From UBA8309 sp965657415 (GTDB taxonomy: Bacteria > Pseudomonadota > Alphaproteobacteria > Puniceispirillales > Puniceispirillaceae), in contig CBFHNZ010000011.1 of assembly GCA_965657415.1 (NCBI GenBank), forward strand, positions 3,657 through 67,656: a stretch of 64,000 nt of DNA, read 5' to 3'. The notes below the pieces were generated by a model. It saw nothing but the letters and a program-made list of their open reading frames with translations, did not search any database and had not been told where the DNA came from. The position numbers and the translations under genes were made by a program. Shown piece after piece: positions 35,941 to 44,966 of this stretch (the first letter of the stretch is position 1; each line of letters starts with the position of its first letter).

Positions 35941-35963
35941 GAGTGGGCCGACACGGCCCACTC
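35941..35963 (-). terminator. Stem-loop between ugpB and ugpA
   Basis: A perfect 10-bp stem (GAGTGGGCCG with CGGCCCACTC) and 3-nt loop begins 13 nt after the ugpB stop codon. There is no long U-run, so it is more likely an attenuator or RNA-processing/stability element than a full terminator. It would favour ugpB mRNA over the permease genes. Confidence 0.75.
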
Positions 35964-35976
35964 CCTGTTTTATGGC

Positions 35977-37290
35977 CTAGCGGTTGGCAGATTCAAAGCG
36001 CCGCAGCAAAGCATCGCCGCGCTTTTTCGCGCTGTCCATCGCCTCCTGGGCAGATTTGTCACCGGACCAGATGGCCTCCAGCTCCTCATCGATGATCCCA
36101 CGGATCTGGTCGAAGGAGCCAAGGCGAAGACCCTTGGAATTGGCCGTTGGCTGGTTGGCCGTCATCTGGATTACGGCGATGTCCGTGCCCGGGTTCTTGT
36201 CATAGAAACCCGAGGCCCGTGTTGCCGCACCTGCTTCGGCGGTGATCGGCAGATAGCCGGTGTTCTGGTGCCAGGCAGCCTGCACATCCGAGCTGGACAG
36301 GAAGCTCAGGAATTCCCCGGCGCCCTTGTACTCGGCATTGTCATGACCGGACATCACCCACAGCGATGCCCCACCGATGATGGTGTTCTGCGGCGCGTCG
36401 GCAAGCGCCTTCCAGTATGGCAGCGGACGCACTTCGAAATCGAACTTTGCTTCCGCGCTGATACCGGCATAACCGGCCGAGCTTTCGGTGAACAGCGCGC
36501 ATTCGCCAGAGCGGAAATTGGCACCGCCCTCATTGCGGCGGCCGGTATAGATGAACTTGCCGTCCTTTGCCCACTCGGCCATCTTCGACAGATGCGCCAC
36601 CTGCGCCTTGCCATTCAGCATCAGCTCGGTGTCGAGGCCGGCAAAGCCGTTATCCTTCGAGGCGAAGGGGACATTGTGGTAGGCCGAGAAGTTCTCAAGA
36701 TGGATCCAGCTCTGCCACGCTGTGACAAGCGGGCAATCCTGACCACCGGCCTTCAGCTTGCCGAGAACCTCATCCACCTGCTCCCAGGTTGACATGTCGG
36801 TGTCGGGATCAACGCCGGCGGCGCTCATCGCGTCGCGGTTCACCCACAAAACTGGTGTCGACGAGTTGAAGGGAAGTGACAGCATGTCACCATCGGTGGT
36901 GGTGTAATATCCTTTCACCGCACCGATATAGGCGTCCTGGTCAAACTTTGCGCCGCTTTCGGCCATGACTTCATAGACCGGCTTGATGGCACCACCGGCA
37001 GCCATCATCGTCGCGGTGCCGACCTCGAACACCATCAGGATGTGAGGCTGTTCATTGGCACGGAAGGCGGCGATGCCGGCATTCAGCGTTTCCGAATAAT
37101 TGCCCTTGTGGCTCTCCACGACGACATAATCGCTCTGGCTGGCGTTGAAGTCGGCAACCTGGCCTTTCACCAATTCGCCAAGGCGACCGGTGAAGGCATG
37201 CCAGAAATGGATTTCGGTCTGCGCCATGGCTGCCATCGGCGCCAGCAAGGTGCTGGTTATGGCAAGGGCGCCAAATAGAGTCTTTTTCAT
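35977..37290 (-). CDS. ugpB: sn-glycerol-3-phosphate-binding periplasmic protein UgpB
   Basis: CUT1 solute-binding protein. Signal peptide MKKTLFGALAITSTLLAPMAAMA is followed by QTEIHFWHAFTGRLGELVKGQVADFNASQSDYVVV, near-identical in style to UgpB. Other UgpB-like segments are LPFNSSTPVLWVNRDA and RGIIDEELEAIWSGDKSAQEAMDSA. Length (437 aa) agrees. GGAGGA lies just before the ATG. It heads the ugpBAEC-GDPD operon, divergent from a LysR gene. Confidence 0.94.
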   Translation of the reverse strand: MKKTLFGALAITSTLLAPMAAMAQTEIHFWHAFTGRLGELVKGQVADFNASQSDYVVVESHKGNYSETLNAGIAAFRANEQPHILMVFEVGTATMMAAGGAIKPVYEVMAESGAKFDQDAYIGAVKGYYTTTDGDMLSLPFNSSTPVLWVNRDAMSAAGVDPDTDMSTWEQVDEVLGKLKAGGQDCPLVTAWQSWIHLENFSAYHNVPFASKDNGFAGLDTELMLNGKAQVAHLSKMAEWAKDGKFIYTGRRNEGGANFRSGECALFTESSAGYAGISAEAKFDFEVRPLPYWKALADAPQNTIIGGASLWVMSGHDNAEYKGAGEFLSFLSSSDVQAAWHQNTGYLPITAEAGAATRASGFYDKNPGTDIAVIQMTANQPTANSKGLRLGSFDQIRGIIDEELEAIWSGDKSAQEAMDSAKKRGDALLRRFESANR

Positions 37291-37479
37291 AATTCCTCCA
37301 AAGCACCTTTTGACGGTGCGTCACTGATTTGATGTAGGCGGCCACCCGTTCCCACCGGATCGCCTGTCTGAACACGATACAACCCATAAAATATAATTTG
37401 AACACCCAATTAATATATTTATTATAACATAATATTATATTCTAGACGAGACTTGGTGCGGAAGAGAGGGCTTGACGGG
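37291..37479. promoter_or_regulatory. AT-rich divergent promoter region, ugpB / lysR
   Basis: This gap separates the two divergent genes. Its LysR-proximal part (about 37390-37442) is almost pure A/T, and includes the perfect palindrome ATAATATTAT at 37429-37438. It contrasts sharply with surrounding GC-rich sequence. It probably holds both promoters and a regulator site; I cannot define -35/-10 boxes securely. No Pho box was recognised. Confidence 0.5.
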
Positions 37480-38400
37480 ATGCAAGATGGAAAGCTGCGG
37501 CTTCGCCAGCTGGAGGCACTGATGGCGGTTGTGGACCATGGATCGATCACCAATGCGGCGAGCGAGCTTGGCATCAGCCAGCCTGCTGTCAGCCGATTGC
37601 TGTCCGACCTTGGTGACAGGCTTGGTTTCTCGCTGTTCGACCGGCGCCGGGGCCAGCTGGTGCCCTCACAGGAAGTCCGGTTTCTGACCCCCGACATTCG
37701 GCGTGTGCTGGAACTGATGCGGCAGATTTCGGATGTCAGCCAGGAAATCACGAAGCGCCGCGCCGGGCATATCAGGATTGCCTGCCTTCCCGGCTTTGCG
37801 ACCAGCCATCTGCCGGATGTTGTCGCCACCTTCCTTGAAAAGCGGCCCGGTGTCAGCATGACAATCGAACCGGACCGACCCGAGCGGATTCTCGAATGGA
37901 TGATTGGCGAGCAATATGATTTTGGCGTCACCGACGGCTTTGCCGGCCATCCCGCCGTGGAAAGCACAAATCTCGAGATCAGAACCGTATGTGTGTTTCC
38001 GGCAGGCCACCATCTGGCTGATCTGGATGTGATTACCCCAGCCGATCTGGCAACCGAGAACATGATCCACGCCCGCCGCGACAGTGAATTCTTCATCGGG
38101 CTGTCACAGGCATTCCAGTTGGCACAGGTGGAGTTCAATTCGCTTGTTGAAATCCGCCAGTTCACGGCAGCCTGCGAGCTTGTCTGCAAGGGCATCGGCG
38201 TCGCCGTGGTCAGCGAACTTGATGCGCAGAAATATGTTTCGCAAGGCATCGGATACCGGCCCTTTGCGCCGGTGGTGCCGCACAGGCTCTCCCTCGTCCG
38301 CCCGATCACCCAGCAGCCAGCGATGGTGGCGCTGGAATTCATGGAGCATTTTGCCGACAGTCTGAAGCCGTTTGTGGTGTCCTCGAAGACGCGCCGCTAG
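37480..38400 (+). CDS. LysR family transcriptional regulator
   Basis: LTTR with an N-terminal winged helix-turn-helix (LRQLEALMAVVDHGSITNAASELGISQPAVSRLLSDLGDRLGFSLFDRRRGQLVPS) and a periplasmic-binding-protein-like effector domain (HIRIACLPGFATSHLPDVVATFLEKRPGVSM). ATG 37480 has AGAGGG upstream; a TTG at 37453 is less likely. It is divergent from ugpB and convergent by 4 bp with a sulfatase-family gene, so it may control either. Effector unknown. Confidence 0.88.
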   Translation: MQDGKLRLRQLEALMAVVDHGSITNAASELGISQPAVSRLLSDLGDRLGFSLFDRRRGQLVPSQEVRFLTPDIRRVLELMRQISDVSQEITKRRAGHIRIACLPGFATSHLPDVVATFLEKRPGVSMTIEPDRPERILEWMIGEQYDFGVTDGFAGHPAVESTNLEIRTVCVFPAGHHLADLDVITPADLATENMIHARRDSEFFIGLSQAFQLAQVEFNSLVEIRQFTAACELVCKGIGVAVVSELDAQKYVSQGIGYRPFAPVVPHRLSLVRPITQQPAMVALEFMEHFADSLKPFVVSSKTRR

Positions 38401-40067
38401 ATATGCCGCTGGCGAGCCTTGCCGCGATAGCGGCTGAGGATCTCGGCGTTCGCCGCGGCCGCGTCGTCATCGCTGATCCCCAGCACAATCCCCTTGCGGC
38501 GGCTCTTGCCGCGGCGGTCCAGAATCTGCCGGTCGCTGAGCGTCGTACGCTGCGCACAGCGCCGCGCCCATTCAAACAGCTTGTCATAGCAATCCGCCAC
38601 CGCCCCGCCATAGGCCGGATCGCGGCCAAGATCGCGAAGCTCCATCGGGTCATTCTGCAGATCAAACAACATCGGCGGAAAGCCGCCCTCGGCATGCATG
38701 AATTTCCATCGATCATCGGTCACCATGAACAGCCGCGCATCCTTTGGCGCCATGTCGAGCCGCGCCGCCATCGGGGTGACCGAATAGTCATATTCACTGA
38801 CCGCATAGCCACGCCAGTCATCCGGTTTCTCACCATAAAGAAGCGGCAACAGCGAACGCCCTTCAAGCCATTCATCGCGCGGGGTGCCGCCGGCAAATTC
38901 AACGAATGTCGGCACAAGATCGATGGCCTCGACAAGCGCATCATTGACCGACCCCCGCGTGGCATCGGCCTCGGGTGACGGGTCATAGACAATCATCGGT
39001 ACGCGCACCGATGCCTCATGGAACAGGTCCTTCTCGCCGAGCCAGTGATCGCCAAGATAATCGCCATGGTCGGAAGTGATGACAATCATCGTTTCCTCCA
39101 TCAGGCCATTATCACGAAGATAAGCGAACAGATGTCCCATCTGGTCATCAATCTGTTTGATCAGCCCCATATAGGCGCCAAGCGCGGCATTGCGTACCGA
39201 ATCCTGCTGGAAGGCTTGGCCGATGACATTGCCGGAAAAGGCGGCATAGACCGGATGCTGGTCGATAAGTTCGTCGGCGTTTCGGACAACCGGAACAAAG
39301 CTGTTCGGCCCGTACATGTCGTGATAGGGCGCCGGCACGATATAGGGCCAGTGCGGCTTGATATAGGACAGATGGCACATCCAGGGCCGGTCGCGGCGCG
39401 GCGCGGCTTCATCGAGAAAGCGGATCATCTCGCGGGTCAGCCACGGCGTCTCGGAATCCTCCTCGCGGATATTCGCCGGTTTGCCGGCATTGGCATAAAT
39501 CCAGCCCGAGGCGATATCGCCATTATCCTCAATCCCGGCATTGGCATAATCATGCCAGGGATTGTCCGCCTCATAGCCCTTCTCGCGAAGATATTGATTA
39601 TAGGGGGACAGCTTTTCATCATAATTGCCATCCGGTCCGGTACCCCACAGCCCATCATCACGGACCAGCACATCAAAGCCGCATTCGGCAAGCCGCGCAC
39701 CGATGATGCTGTCGGCGGCAAGACCAAGGCGTTGCATGCCATCGGCATCGACCTTCATATGCGTCTTGCCAATCAGCAGCGCGTCCATCCCGGCCTCGCG
39801 AAGGTGGTCCCCCATCGTCCATTCGCCAACGCGCAACGGAATGCCGTTCCAGGTCGACCCGTGCGAACTGGTATAGCGGCCAGTATAGAATGACATCCGC
39901 GACGCGCCGCAGACGGGCGATTGCACATAGGCCCTGTCAAAGCGCACCGACCGGCTGGCCAGCCAATCAATGTTTGGTGTTTCCAGATAGGGATGGCCAG
40001 CGCAGCTGAGATAGTCGAAACGCAGCTGGTCGAACATGATAAACAGAATGTTGCGTGGCTTGGTCAT
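38397..40067 (-). CDS. Sulfatase-family hydrolase (sulfatase or phosphonate monoester hydrolase/phosphodiesterase-like)
   Basis: Alkaline-phosphatase-superfamily enzyme with ILFIMFDQLRFDYL (first metal ligand), formylglycine site SPVCGASRMSFYTGRY (Cys of CxxxR to be oxidised), GKTHMK, and metal ligands in TSDHGDYLGDHWLGEKDLFHEASVRVPM. There is no signal peptide, so it is cytoplasmic. The formylglycine motif has Ala-Ser rather than the usual Pro-Ser after C-x. Length is 556 aa. Position between the ugp operon and the ALDH/SDR genes leaves open whether it cleaves a sulfate or a phosphate ester. Confidence 0.85.
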   Translation of the reverse strand: MTKPRNILFIMFDQLRFDYLSCAGHPYLETPNIDWLASRSVRFDRAYVQSPVCGASRMSFYTGRYTSSHGSTWNGIPLRVGEWTMGDHLREAGMDALLIGKTHMKVDADGMQRLGLAADSIIGARLAECGFDVLVRDDGLWGTGPDGNYDEKLSPYNQYLREKGYEADNPWHDYANAGIEDNGDIASGWIYANAGKPANIREEDSETPWLTREMIRFLDEAAPRRDRPWMCHLSYIKPHWPYIVPAPYHDMYGPNSFVPVVRNADELIDQHPVYAAFSGNVIGQAFQQDSVRNAALGAYMGLIKQIDDQMGHLFAYLRDNGLMEETMIVITSDHGDYLGDHWLGEKDLFHEASVRVPMIVYDPSPEADATRGSVNDALVEAIDLVPTFVEFAGGTPRDEWLEGRSLLPLLYGEKPDDWRGYAVSEYDYSVTPMAARLDMAPKDARLFMVTDDRWKFMHAEGGFPPMLFDLQNDPMELRDLGRDPAYGGAVADCYDKLFEWARRCAQRTTLSDRQILDRRGKSRRKGIVLGISDDDAAAANAEILSRYRGKARQRHI

Positions 40068-40086
40068 TGATCGGACACCTGCGTGA

Positions 40087-41577
40087 CTAGAAAATCTGGC
40101 CAGACTGGCCGGAAATGGAATGGACTTCCTGGAACTGGCGCACACCGTCAGGCCCGAAATTGCGGCCAATGCCAGACTGTTTGACTCCCCCAAAGGGCGA
40201 CAGGCCGTCCATCGCCGTCGGGCCGTGCGAATTGATGTTGGTGAAGCCAGCCTCCAACCGGCGGGCCAGCGCGACGGCGCGGTTCGGGTCGGCCGACCAG
40301 ACAGACGAGCTAAGCCCGTAATCACTGTCATTCGCCATCGCCACCGCCGCACCCTCATCCTCATAGGCGATCACCGGCAGAGTCGGGCCGAACTGCTCAT
40401 CCTTCACAACCGACAGCGACGGGTCGGCATTGATTACCAGCGACGGGCGCAGGAATTGCCCGGCGGCGAAATCACCCTCGTCATCTATCTGACCGAAATA
40501 GCGGATGTCCTGCCCGGCGGCGTCAGCCTCGTGAAGCATTGTCTCGACGGTGTGCTTCTGCTGCGGCGTGGTCAGCGGCCCCATGGTGACGCCATCCTTC
40601 AGCCCGTCCCCGACGATCTGGCTGTCCATCACAGCGCCAAGCCCGTCAACAACATCGTCAAACAGCGGCCGCGGCACATAGAGCCGTTTCAGCGCCATGC
40701 AGATCTGGCCGCTGGTCAGGAAACAGCTGATATAAAGCTTCTTGAAGAATTCCGGGGACAGCGGCGCATCATCAAGAAGAATGCCGGGATCGTTGCCACC
40801 AAGCTCCAGCGTCACCGGGGTGATGTTCCCGGCGGCCTTCCGCATGACATGACGGCCGATGCGGATCGAGCCGGTGAAATTCACCTGCCTGACAAGCGGG
40901 TGGGTTACCAGATCATCGCCAATCACCGTCCCGTCACCGGTGATCAGATTGATCACGCCCGGCGGCAGCATGGCGGCAATCTTCATGATTGTCTGGGCCG
41001 GTGCCAGCGTCGCGAATTCAGACAGTTTGATGACAACGCTGTTGCCGGCAAGCAGGGCGTGCGGCAGCTTTGAGCCAAGGATCGCCAGCGGCCAGTTCCA
41101 CGGCACGATCAGCAATGTCACGCCGCGCGACTTGCGGGTAACGACGGTGTCGAACATCGGGCCGCTGACGGCATCATCCGCCGCCACCCTGTCGGCGAAA
41201 CCGGCCACCTGGGCAAACCTGTCGGCAAGACGTGTGACTTCGATATTTGTTTCAAACAGTGTCTTGCCATGCTCGCGGGTCAGCAACCGCGCCCGCGCCG
41301 CGGTTTCCCCGGCATCGGCGTTCAGCGTTTCGGCCACAGTGCGAAGATGTGCGGCACGGTCCTCCATCGACAGAGCCGACCAACCGGCAAAGGCGCGTTG
41401 CGCTGCCTGCATCGCAGCATTCACATCATCGCGGTTCGCGGCGGCGGCATGGCCGACGATTTCCGACGGCCGCGCCGGATTGAAAAGCTGATAACTGGCA
41501 TCGTTCGACGCCGGGCGGGCCACACCATCAATGAACAGGCCCGTGGTCACATCCTTCCCCGTGGTTACTTCATTCAT
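40087..41577 (-). CDS. NAD(P)-dependent aldehyde dehydrogenase
   Basis: ALDH-superfamily enzyme oxidising an aldehyde to an acid. Motifs: substrate and cofactor segment LLIVPWNWPLAILGSKLPHALLAGNSVVIKLSE, VNFTGSIRIGRHV, catalytic Glu in TLELGGNDPGILLDD and nucleophile Cys in TSGQICMALKRLYVP. ITTPFGGVKQSGIGRNFG-like C-terminal signature is present as LSPFGGVKQSGIGRNFG. Length is about 496 aa. ATG 41577 lies 4 nt past the SDR stop; the two probably act in sequence as alcohol and aldehyde dehydrogenases. Confidence 0.92.
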   Translation of the reverse strand: MNEVTTGKDVTTGLFIDGVARPASNDASYQLFNPARPSEIVGHAAAANRDDVNAAMQAAQRAFAGWSALSMEDRAAHLRTVAETLNADAGETAARARLLTREHGKTLFETNIEVTRLADRFAQVAGFADRVAADDAVSGPMFDTVVTRKSRGVTLLIVPWNWPLAILGSKLPHALLAGNSVVIKLSEFATLAPAQTIMKIAAMLPPGVINLITGDGTVIGDDLVTHPLVRQVNFTGSIRIGRHVMRKAAGNITPVTLELGGNDPGILLDDAPLSPEFFKKLYISCFLTSGQICMALKRLYVPRPLFDDVVDGLGAVMDSQIVGDGLKDGVTMGPLTTPQQKHTVETMLHEADAAGQDIRYFGQIDDEGDFAAGQFLRPSLVINADPSLSVVKDEQFGPTLPVIAYEDEGAAVAMANDSDYGLSSSVWSADPNRAVALARRLEAGFTNINSHGPTAMDGLSPFGGVKQSGIGRNFGPDGVRQFQEVHSISGQSGQIF

Positions 41578-41581
41578 TGAA

Positions 41582-42343
41582 TCACGTCCCATTCCGCTGG
41601 GCCATCAGGGCCATCGCCCCCATCCCGCCATCGGTGATGATATCGACACCGTTCATCCAGCTTGCCATAGGCGATATACAGAACGAGATCAGCTCGGCAA
41701 CCTCTTCCGGCGTTCCCGCGCGACCGACCCGCGCCAGGTTCGCCGCCACCTGCGGACCGAACGCCTTGACGAAATCATCCAGAATGCCGGTGCTGACAGC
41801 GGACGGGCTGACGGTCACGAACCGGTGCCGACCGATATGTGGGATCACCGCGCGCTGGTGCCAGTAGATCACAGCCTGCTTCGACAGAATGTAGGCCTTG
41901 GTGGCGTCGACCTCATTCGCCGCGCACCAGTCGGCAACGCTGCCCGGTGTCTGCGCCAGCAGATCATCAAGCTGGTCAAGGTTGGATTGCCAGGCCATGC
42001 CGGCGCGTGAGGCCACCGACACCACGGACGCGCCCTCCACCAGCTTTGGCATGAAGCCCTCAATGAAGGCACATGTAGCCAGCGTATTCACCGTCAGGCA
42101 AGCCACCGCATTATCGTCACGAGGCGGCACGCCGGCAACCGAGCAAAGTCCGTCAAAGCTGCCATCGGCCGCCTGCAGCGCAGCGGACATTGAATCCGGG
42201 TCCATCAGGTCAAGCTGGATCCAGCGATCATCGCTTGCGGGCTTCTGAATATCGAAAATCACCACCTCATGCCCGTCTGCGCGAAACCGCGCCGCCGTCG
42301 CCGCGCCGATCCCTGTCGCGCCCCCTGTCAGTGCCAGTCTCAT
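41582..42343 (-). CDS. Short-chain dehydrogenase/reductase
   Basis: SDR of the 3-alpha-hydroxysteroid-dehydrogenase-like subgroup: RLALTGGATGIGAATAARFRADGH at the N-terminus, catalytic YILSK (Tyr and Lys), and IISFC-type C-terminus with WMNGVDIITDGGMGA. The region before the catalytic Tyr carries an insertion (LDQLDDLLAQTPGSVADWCAANEVDATKA), which is typical of that subgroup. Length is 253 aa. It is directly upstream of the ALDH on the same strand, so an alcohol released from an ester is a likely substrate. Confidence 0.87.
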   Translation of the reverse strand: MRLALTGGATGIGAATAARFRADGHEVVIFDIQKPASDDRWIQLDLMDPDSMSAALQAADGSFDGLCSVAGVPPRDDNAVACLTVNTLATCAFIEGFMPKLVEGASVVSVASRAGMAWQSNLDQLDDLLAQTPGSVADWCAANEVDATKAYILSKQAVIYWHQRAVIPHIGRHRFVTVSPSAVSTGILDDFVKAFGPQVAANLARVGRAGTPEEVAELISFCISPMASWMNGVDIITDGGMGAMALMAQRNGT

Positions 42344-42374
42344 CTACCGCCTCCTTATTTGCCTGATATGCCTG

Positions 42375-43562
42375 TTATTTGCCGTGATGCTGAAAGTCAA
42401 AGAACGACGCCTCCGGATGGAAAGTCACCCAGGCACGGATATATTGCTTGTAGCTTTGCAACTGCGTCAGGTGCTTGCCCTTCATCTTGCCTTTCGTGCA
42501 GCGTCCGAACACATCCCAGTGCGAACCGGTCCCTTCATCCTTGAGGCCATCACCATCCAGCATGAACGCCAGCACCGTCCCCTCGACCGTCCGGTCATAG
42601 ACAAAGGCCGATGAGCCGGCCGCATCGGTCACAGCAAGAAGCGATGTGCCATCGACCTCGTCCATCACAAGACGATGCTTGACCAGCTGGTTCCAGTCAT
42701 AGGCGCGCGCAACAGTGCCAATTTCAACCCCGACAACCAGCGGCGGCGAGGCCTGCATATGCCACCCCGGCAGGCTGACTTCGTAGTTCAGCAGCGCCGT
42801 GCGGATATCATATTGTTTCTGGAATACCGGATCATATTGCAGGACCAGACTATCCGGATGTTTGGCCAGCCAGTTGCCAAGGCTCATCTGCTCGCACGGC
42901 ATATCCTCCAGCATCCGCCCCTTCAAGGGGCCCTTCGCCGCATCACCTGTTTCCTGACGCCACCAGGTCCCGGTGGCATGGTCGCGGAAGGTGGCGTTGT
43001 AGTTGATCGCCCCCACAAGCGTGAATTCAAGAGCCTTGCCGTCGACCAGACGGTCATAGATCCGGCCGCTGTTGCACAGCCCGCAATAGGTCGGCCAGAT
43101 CGGATGCCCGCCAACCTCATCGGCAATCTGGTGATGATAATAGAGCATGTTGACCGGGAATGCCTTCTGCGCGCCGCCATGGTCAATGCCAAGTATCTGC
43201 TCGTCCATGCCCACCATGTTGCTGGCCGCACCCTCGAAACGCTTCTGCGTGATCGGCAGGAACTTGAATCTGCCAACCCAATAGCGGTTGAACAGCCAGT
43301 AGATGAACCCCCAGGCAAGCCCCAGCGTGATTCCACCCGGCACCACCGACATCCGGTCTGCGGCAGGCATGCTGAAAAGGAGGGCGACCAACCCAAGCAC
43401 AAAGATGATCCTGAGAGGCAATATGCTTGACCACATGAAGTGCGCCAGATCCATCTGCCAGGAAAATTGCTGCAACACCGGCGGGGTGCCGTTGGCGCTC
43501 AGTCCCTTGACGAGTTCGATCAGGACCAACGCCGTAAAGATGATTAAGAAAAGTTCGGTCAT
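42375..43562 (-). CDS. DUF3179 domain membrane protein
   Basis: An N-terminal region of about 95 residues with three hydrophobic segments is followed by a DUF3179 domain. The domain shows PVNMLYYHHQIADEVGGHPIWPTYCGLCNSGRIYDR (Cys-x-x-Cys style pair) and TGTWWRQETGDAAKGPLKGRMLE. DUF3179 has no established reaction. The stop codon falls inside a degenerate 20-bp duplication (TTATTTGCC repeated at 42355 and 42375). It lies between the SDR and an alkylsulfatase gene, all on the minus strand. Confidence 0.82.
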   Translation of the reverse strand: MTELFLIIFTALVLIELVKGLSANGTPPVLQQFSWQMDLAHFMWSSILPLRIIFVLGLVALLFSMPAADRMSVVPGGITLGLAWGFIYWLFNRYWVGRFKFLPITQKRFEGAASNMVGMDEQILGIDHGGAQKAFPVNMLYYHHQIADEVGGHPIWPTYCGLCNSGRIYDRLVDGKALEFTLVGAINYNATFRDHATGTWWRQETGDAAKGPLKGRMLEDMPCEQMSLGNWLAKHPDSLVLQYDPVFQKQYDIRTALLNYEVSLPGWHMQASPPLVVGVEIGTVARAYDWNQLVKHRLVMDEVDGTSLLAVTDAAGSSAFVYDRTVEGTVLAFMLDGDGLKDEGTGSHWDVFGRCTKGKMKGKHLTQLQSYKQYIRAWVTFHPEASFFDFQHHGK

Positions 43563-43612
43563 CTGTTGTCTCCCCTAGCTTGAGGCGCCCTCACGCCCAC
43601 CTGGCCGGACGG

Positions 43613-44890
43613 TCAATCGCCCGATTGTTCCAGTTCCTTCGCGCATTGAAGGTAGTAATGCCGTGTCGGGCAGTTGATCTGCCCGACCGCGTGGTCCCGC
43701 AGCACCTCGGCCTTCGCCCGACGCGCCTTGGCACCGTCGATATCGGCAAAAATCAACCTGTCCAGCAGCTGTAGCGCCCATTGATATTCATCATCATCAC
43801 ACGCCGCCTCGATCTCGCGCCAGACCGCCTCGGCGCCGCCGGCCAGCCTGATCATCCGCGCCGCCTCATCCTGCGGCGACAAGGTGCCGAGCGATGTCGG
43901 GTTGCCATCGAACCACCCCATCGTGCCAACGAAATAGGCTCTGACAGCAAAATCCACCCGGCCGTAATATTCGCGAAGATGCGGCTTTTCGGCCAGTTCG
44001 GGCGGCAGCTTTACGCTGTGCGCCAGCTCATCGATGGTCAGCCCGGCATCCATCCCGGCGCGTGTCGCGTCAACGACATGGCGGATGGCATCCCGGTAGT
44101 CGCCAAGAACGTCGCGTATCGTCTCGACTCCGAAGACCGCTTTGGTGTGGCCGGGTCCAAGCACCTCGGCGTTAAATCCGATCAACTGGTCCATGGTGTC
44201 CGCCCAGACATCAAAATCACGATACATGGTGCCGCGAATGGCATAGAGGTTGGGGAAGGACCGATAGAAATTATCGCCCGAGAACAGGATTTTCTTCTCC
44301 GGATACCAGACAACCATATGATCCGGCGTTTCGCCCGGCGCCATGACAAGCTGCAAATTGATACCGGCTATGGTGACATTTGCGCCTTCCTCGGGGATCA
44401 GTCTTGTTGCCGGCAAGATGCCGCCACCCATGCCCTTCAGCGGGCGATCACCCGGCCCGACGCCAATGCCGATGATTTCATCCGGGTAGGACAGGCCGAT
44501 CCCGAACTGCCGCTTGGTGCGCGCCTGCATTGCCTGTGTGGCGCGCGGATGCTGTGTGACATCGATCAGCGGGTCCTCGGAATCCCGGTTGCTTTTGATC
44601 ACCTCCGGGTCATCATCCCCGGCAAAGATGGCGGCACCGGACACGTGATCGCGGTGCGTATGCGTGAGGATGATGGTCTTTACCGGCAGGCTGGTGATCT
44701 TGCGGAATTCGGCCAGAATGTTCGCGGCGGCGGCGGTGGTTTCGGTCGTATCGATGATGATCAGGCCATCGTCACCGATGATCATGTAGACATTCGAAGC
44801 CGCAAACCCGAAGGCCTGATAGACATTGTCGGCAAGCTGAACGATTTCCTTCCTGAAATAGTCCGGATGGGCGGTCAGTTCGGGATGCAT
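43613..44890 (-). CDS. Alkylsulfatase-type MBL-fold hydrolase
   Basis: Class III (Zn) alkylsulfatase-like enzyme. The MBL core has LIIIDTTETTAAAANIL and the Zn motif ILTHTHRDHVSGAAIF. After it, the alkylsulfatase dimerisation domain is recognisable: ELAHSVKLPPELAEKPHLREYYGRVDFAVRAYFVG, then GWFDGNPTSLGTLSP. The SCP2-like C-terminal domain of SdsA1 (about 650 aa) is absent; this protein has 425 aa. There is no clear signal peptide. Start at ATG 44890 is fixed by AGGAGG 7 nt upstream. It should hydrolyse a primary or secondary alkyl sulfate, giving an alcohol suited to the neighbouring SDR and ALDH. Confidence 0.85.
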   Translation of the reverse strand: MHPELTAHPDYFRKEIVQLADNVYQAFGFAASNVYMIIGDDGLIIIDTTETTAAAANILAEFRKITSLPVKTIILTHTHRDHVSGAAIFAGDDDPEVIKSNRDSEDPLIDVTQHPRATQAMQARTKRQFGIGLSYPDEIIGIGVGPGDRPLKGMGGGILPATRLIPEEGANVTIAGINLQLVMAPGETPDHMVVWYPEKKILFSGDNFYRSFPNLYAIRGTMYRDFDVWADTMDQLIGFNAEVLGPGHTKAVFGVETIRDVLGDYRDAIRHVVDATRAGMDAGLTIDELAHSVKLPPELAEKPHLREYYGRVDFAVRAYFVGTMGWFDGNPTSLGTLSPQDEAARMIRLAGGAEAVWREIEAACDDDEYQWALQLLDRLIFADIDGAKARRAKAEVLRDHAVGQINCPTRHYYLQCAKELEQSGD

Positions 44891-44966
44891 GATGCGGCCT
44901 CCTTGATGGGTAGTGGCGCGGCCGACCTCACCGGCGCATGGCATTGGCGGGACACGCGACAGGCGT

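Noticed and set aside
37291..37479. Pho box in the ugpB promoter
   Set aside because: I looked for CTGTCAT-type direct repeats with 4-nt spacing and saw none; the region is simply AT-rich.
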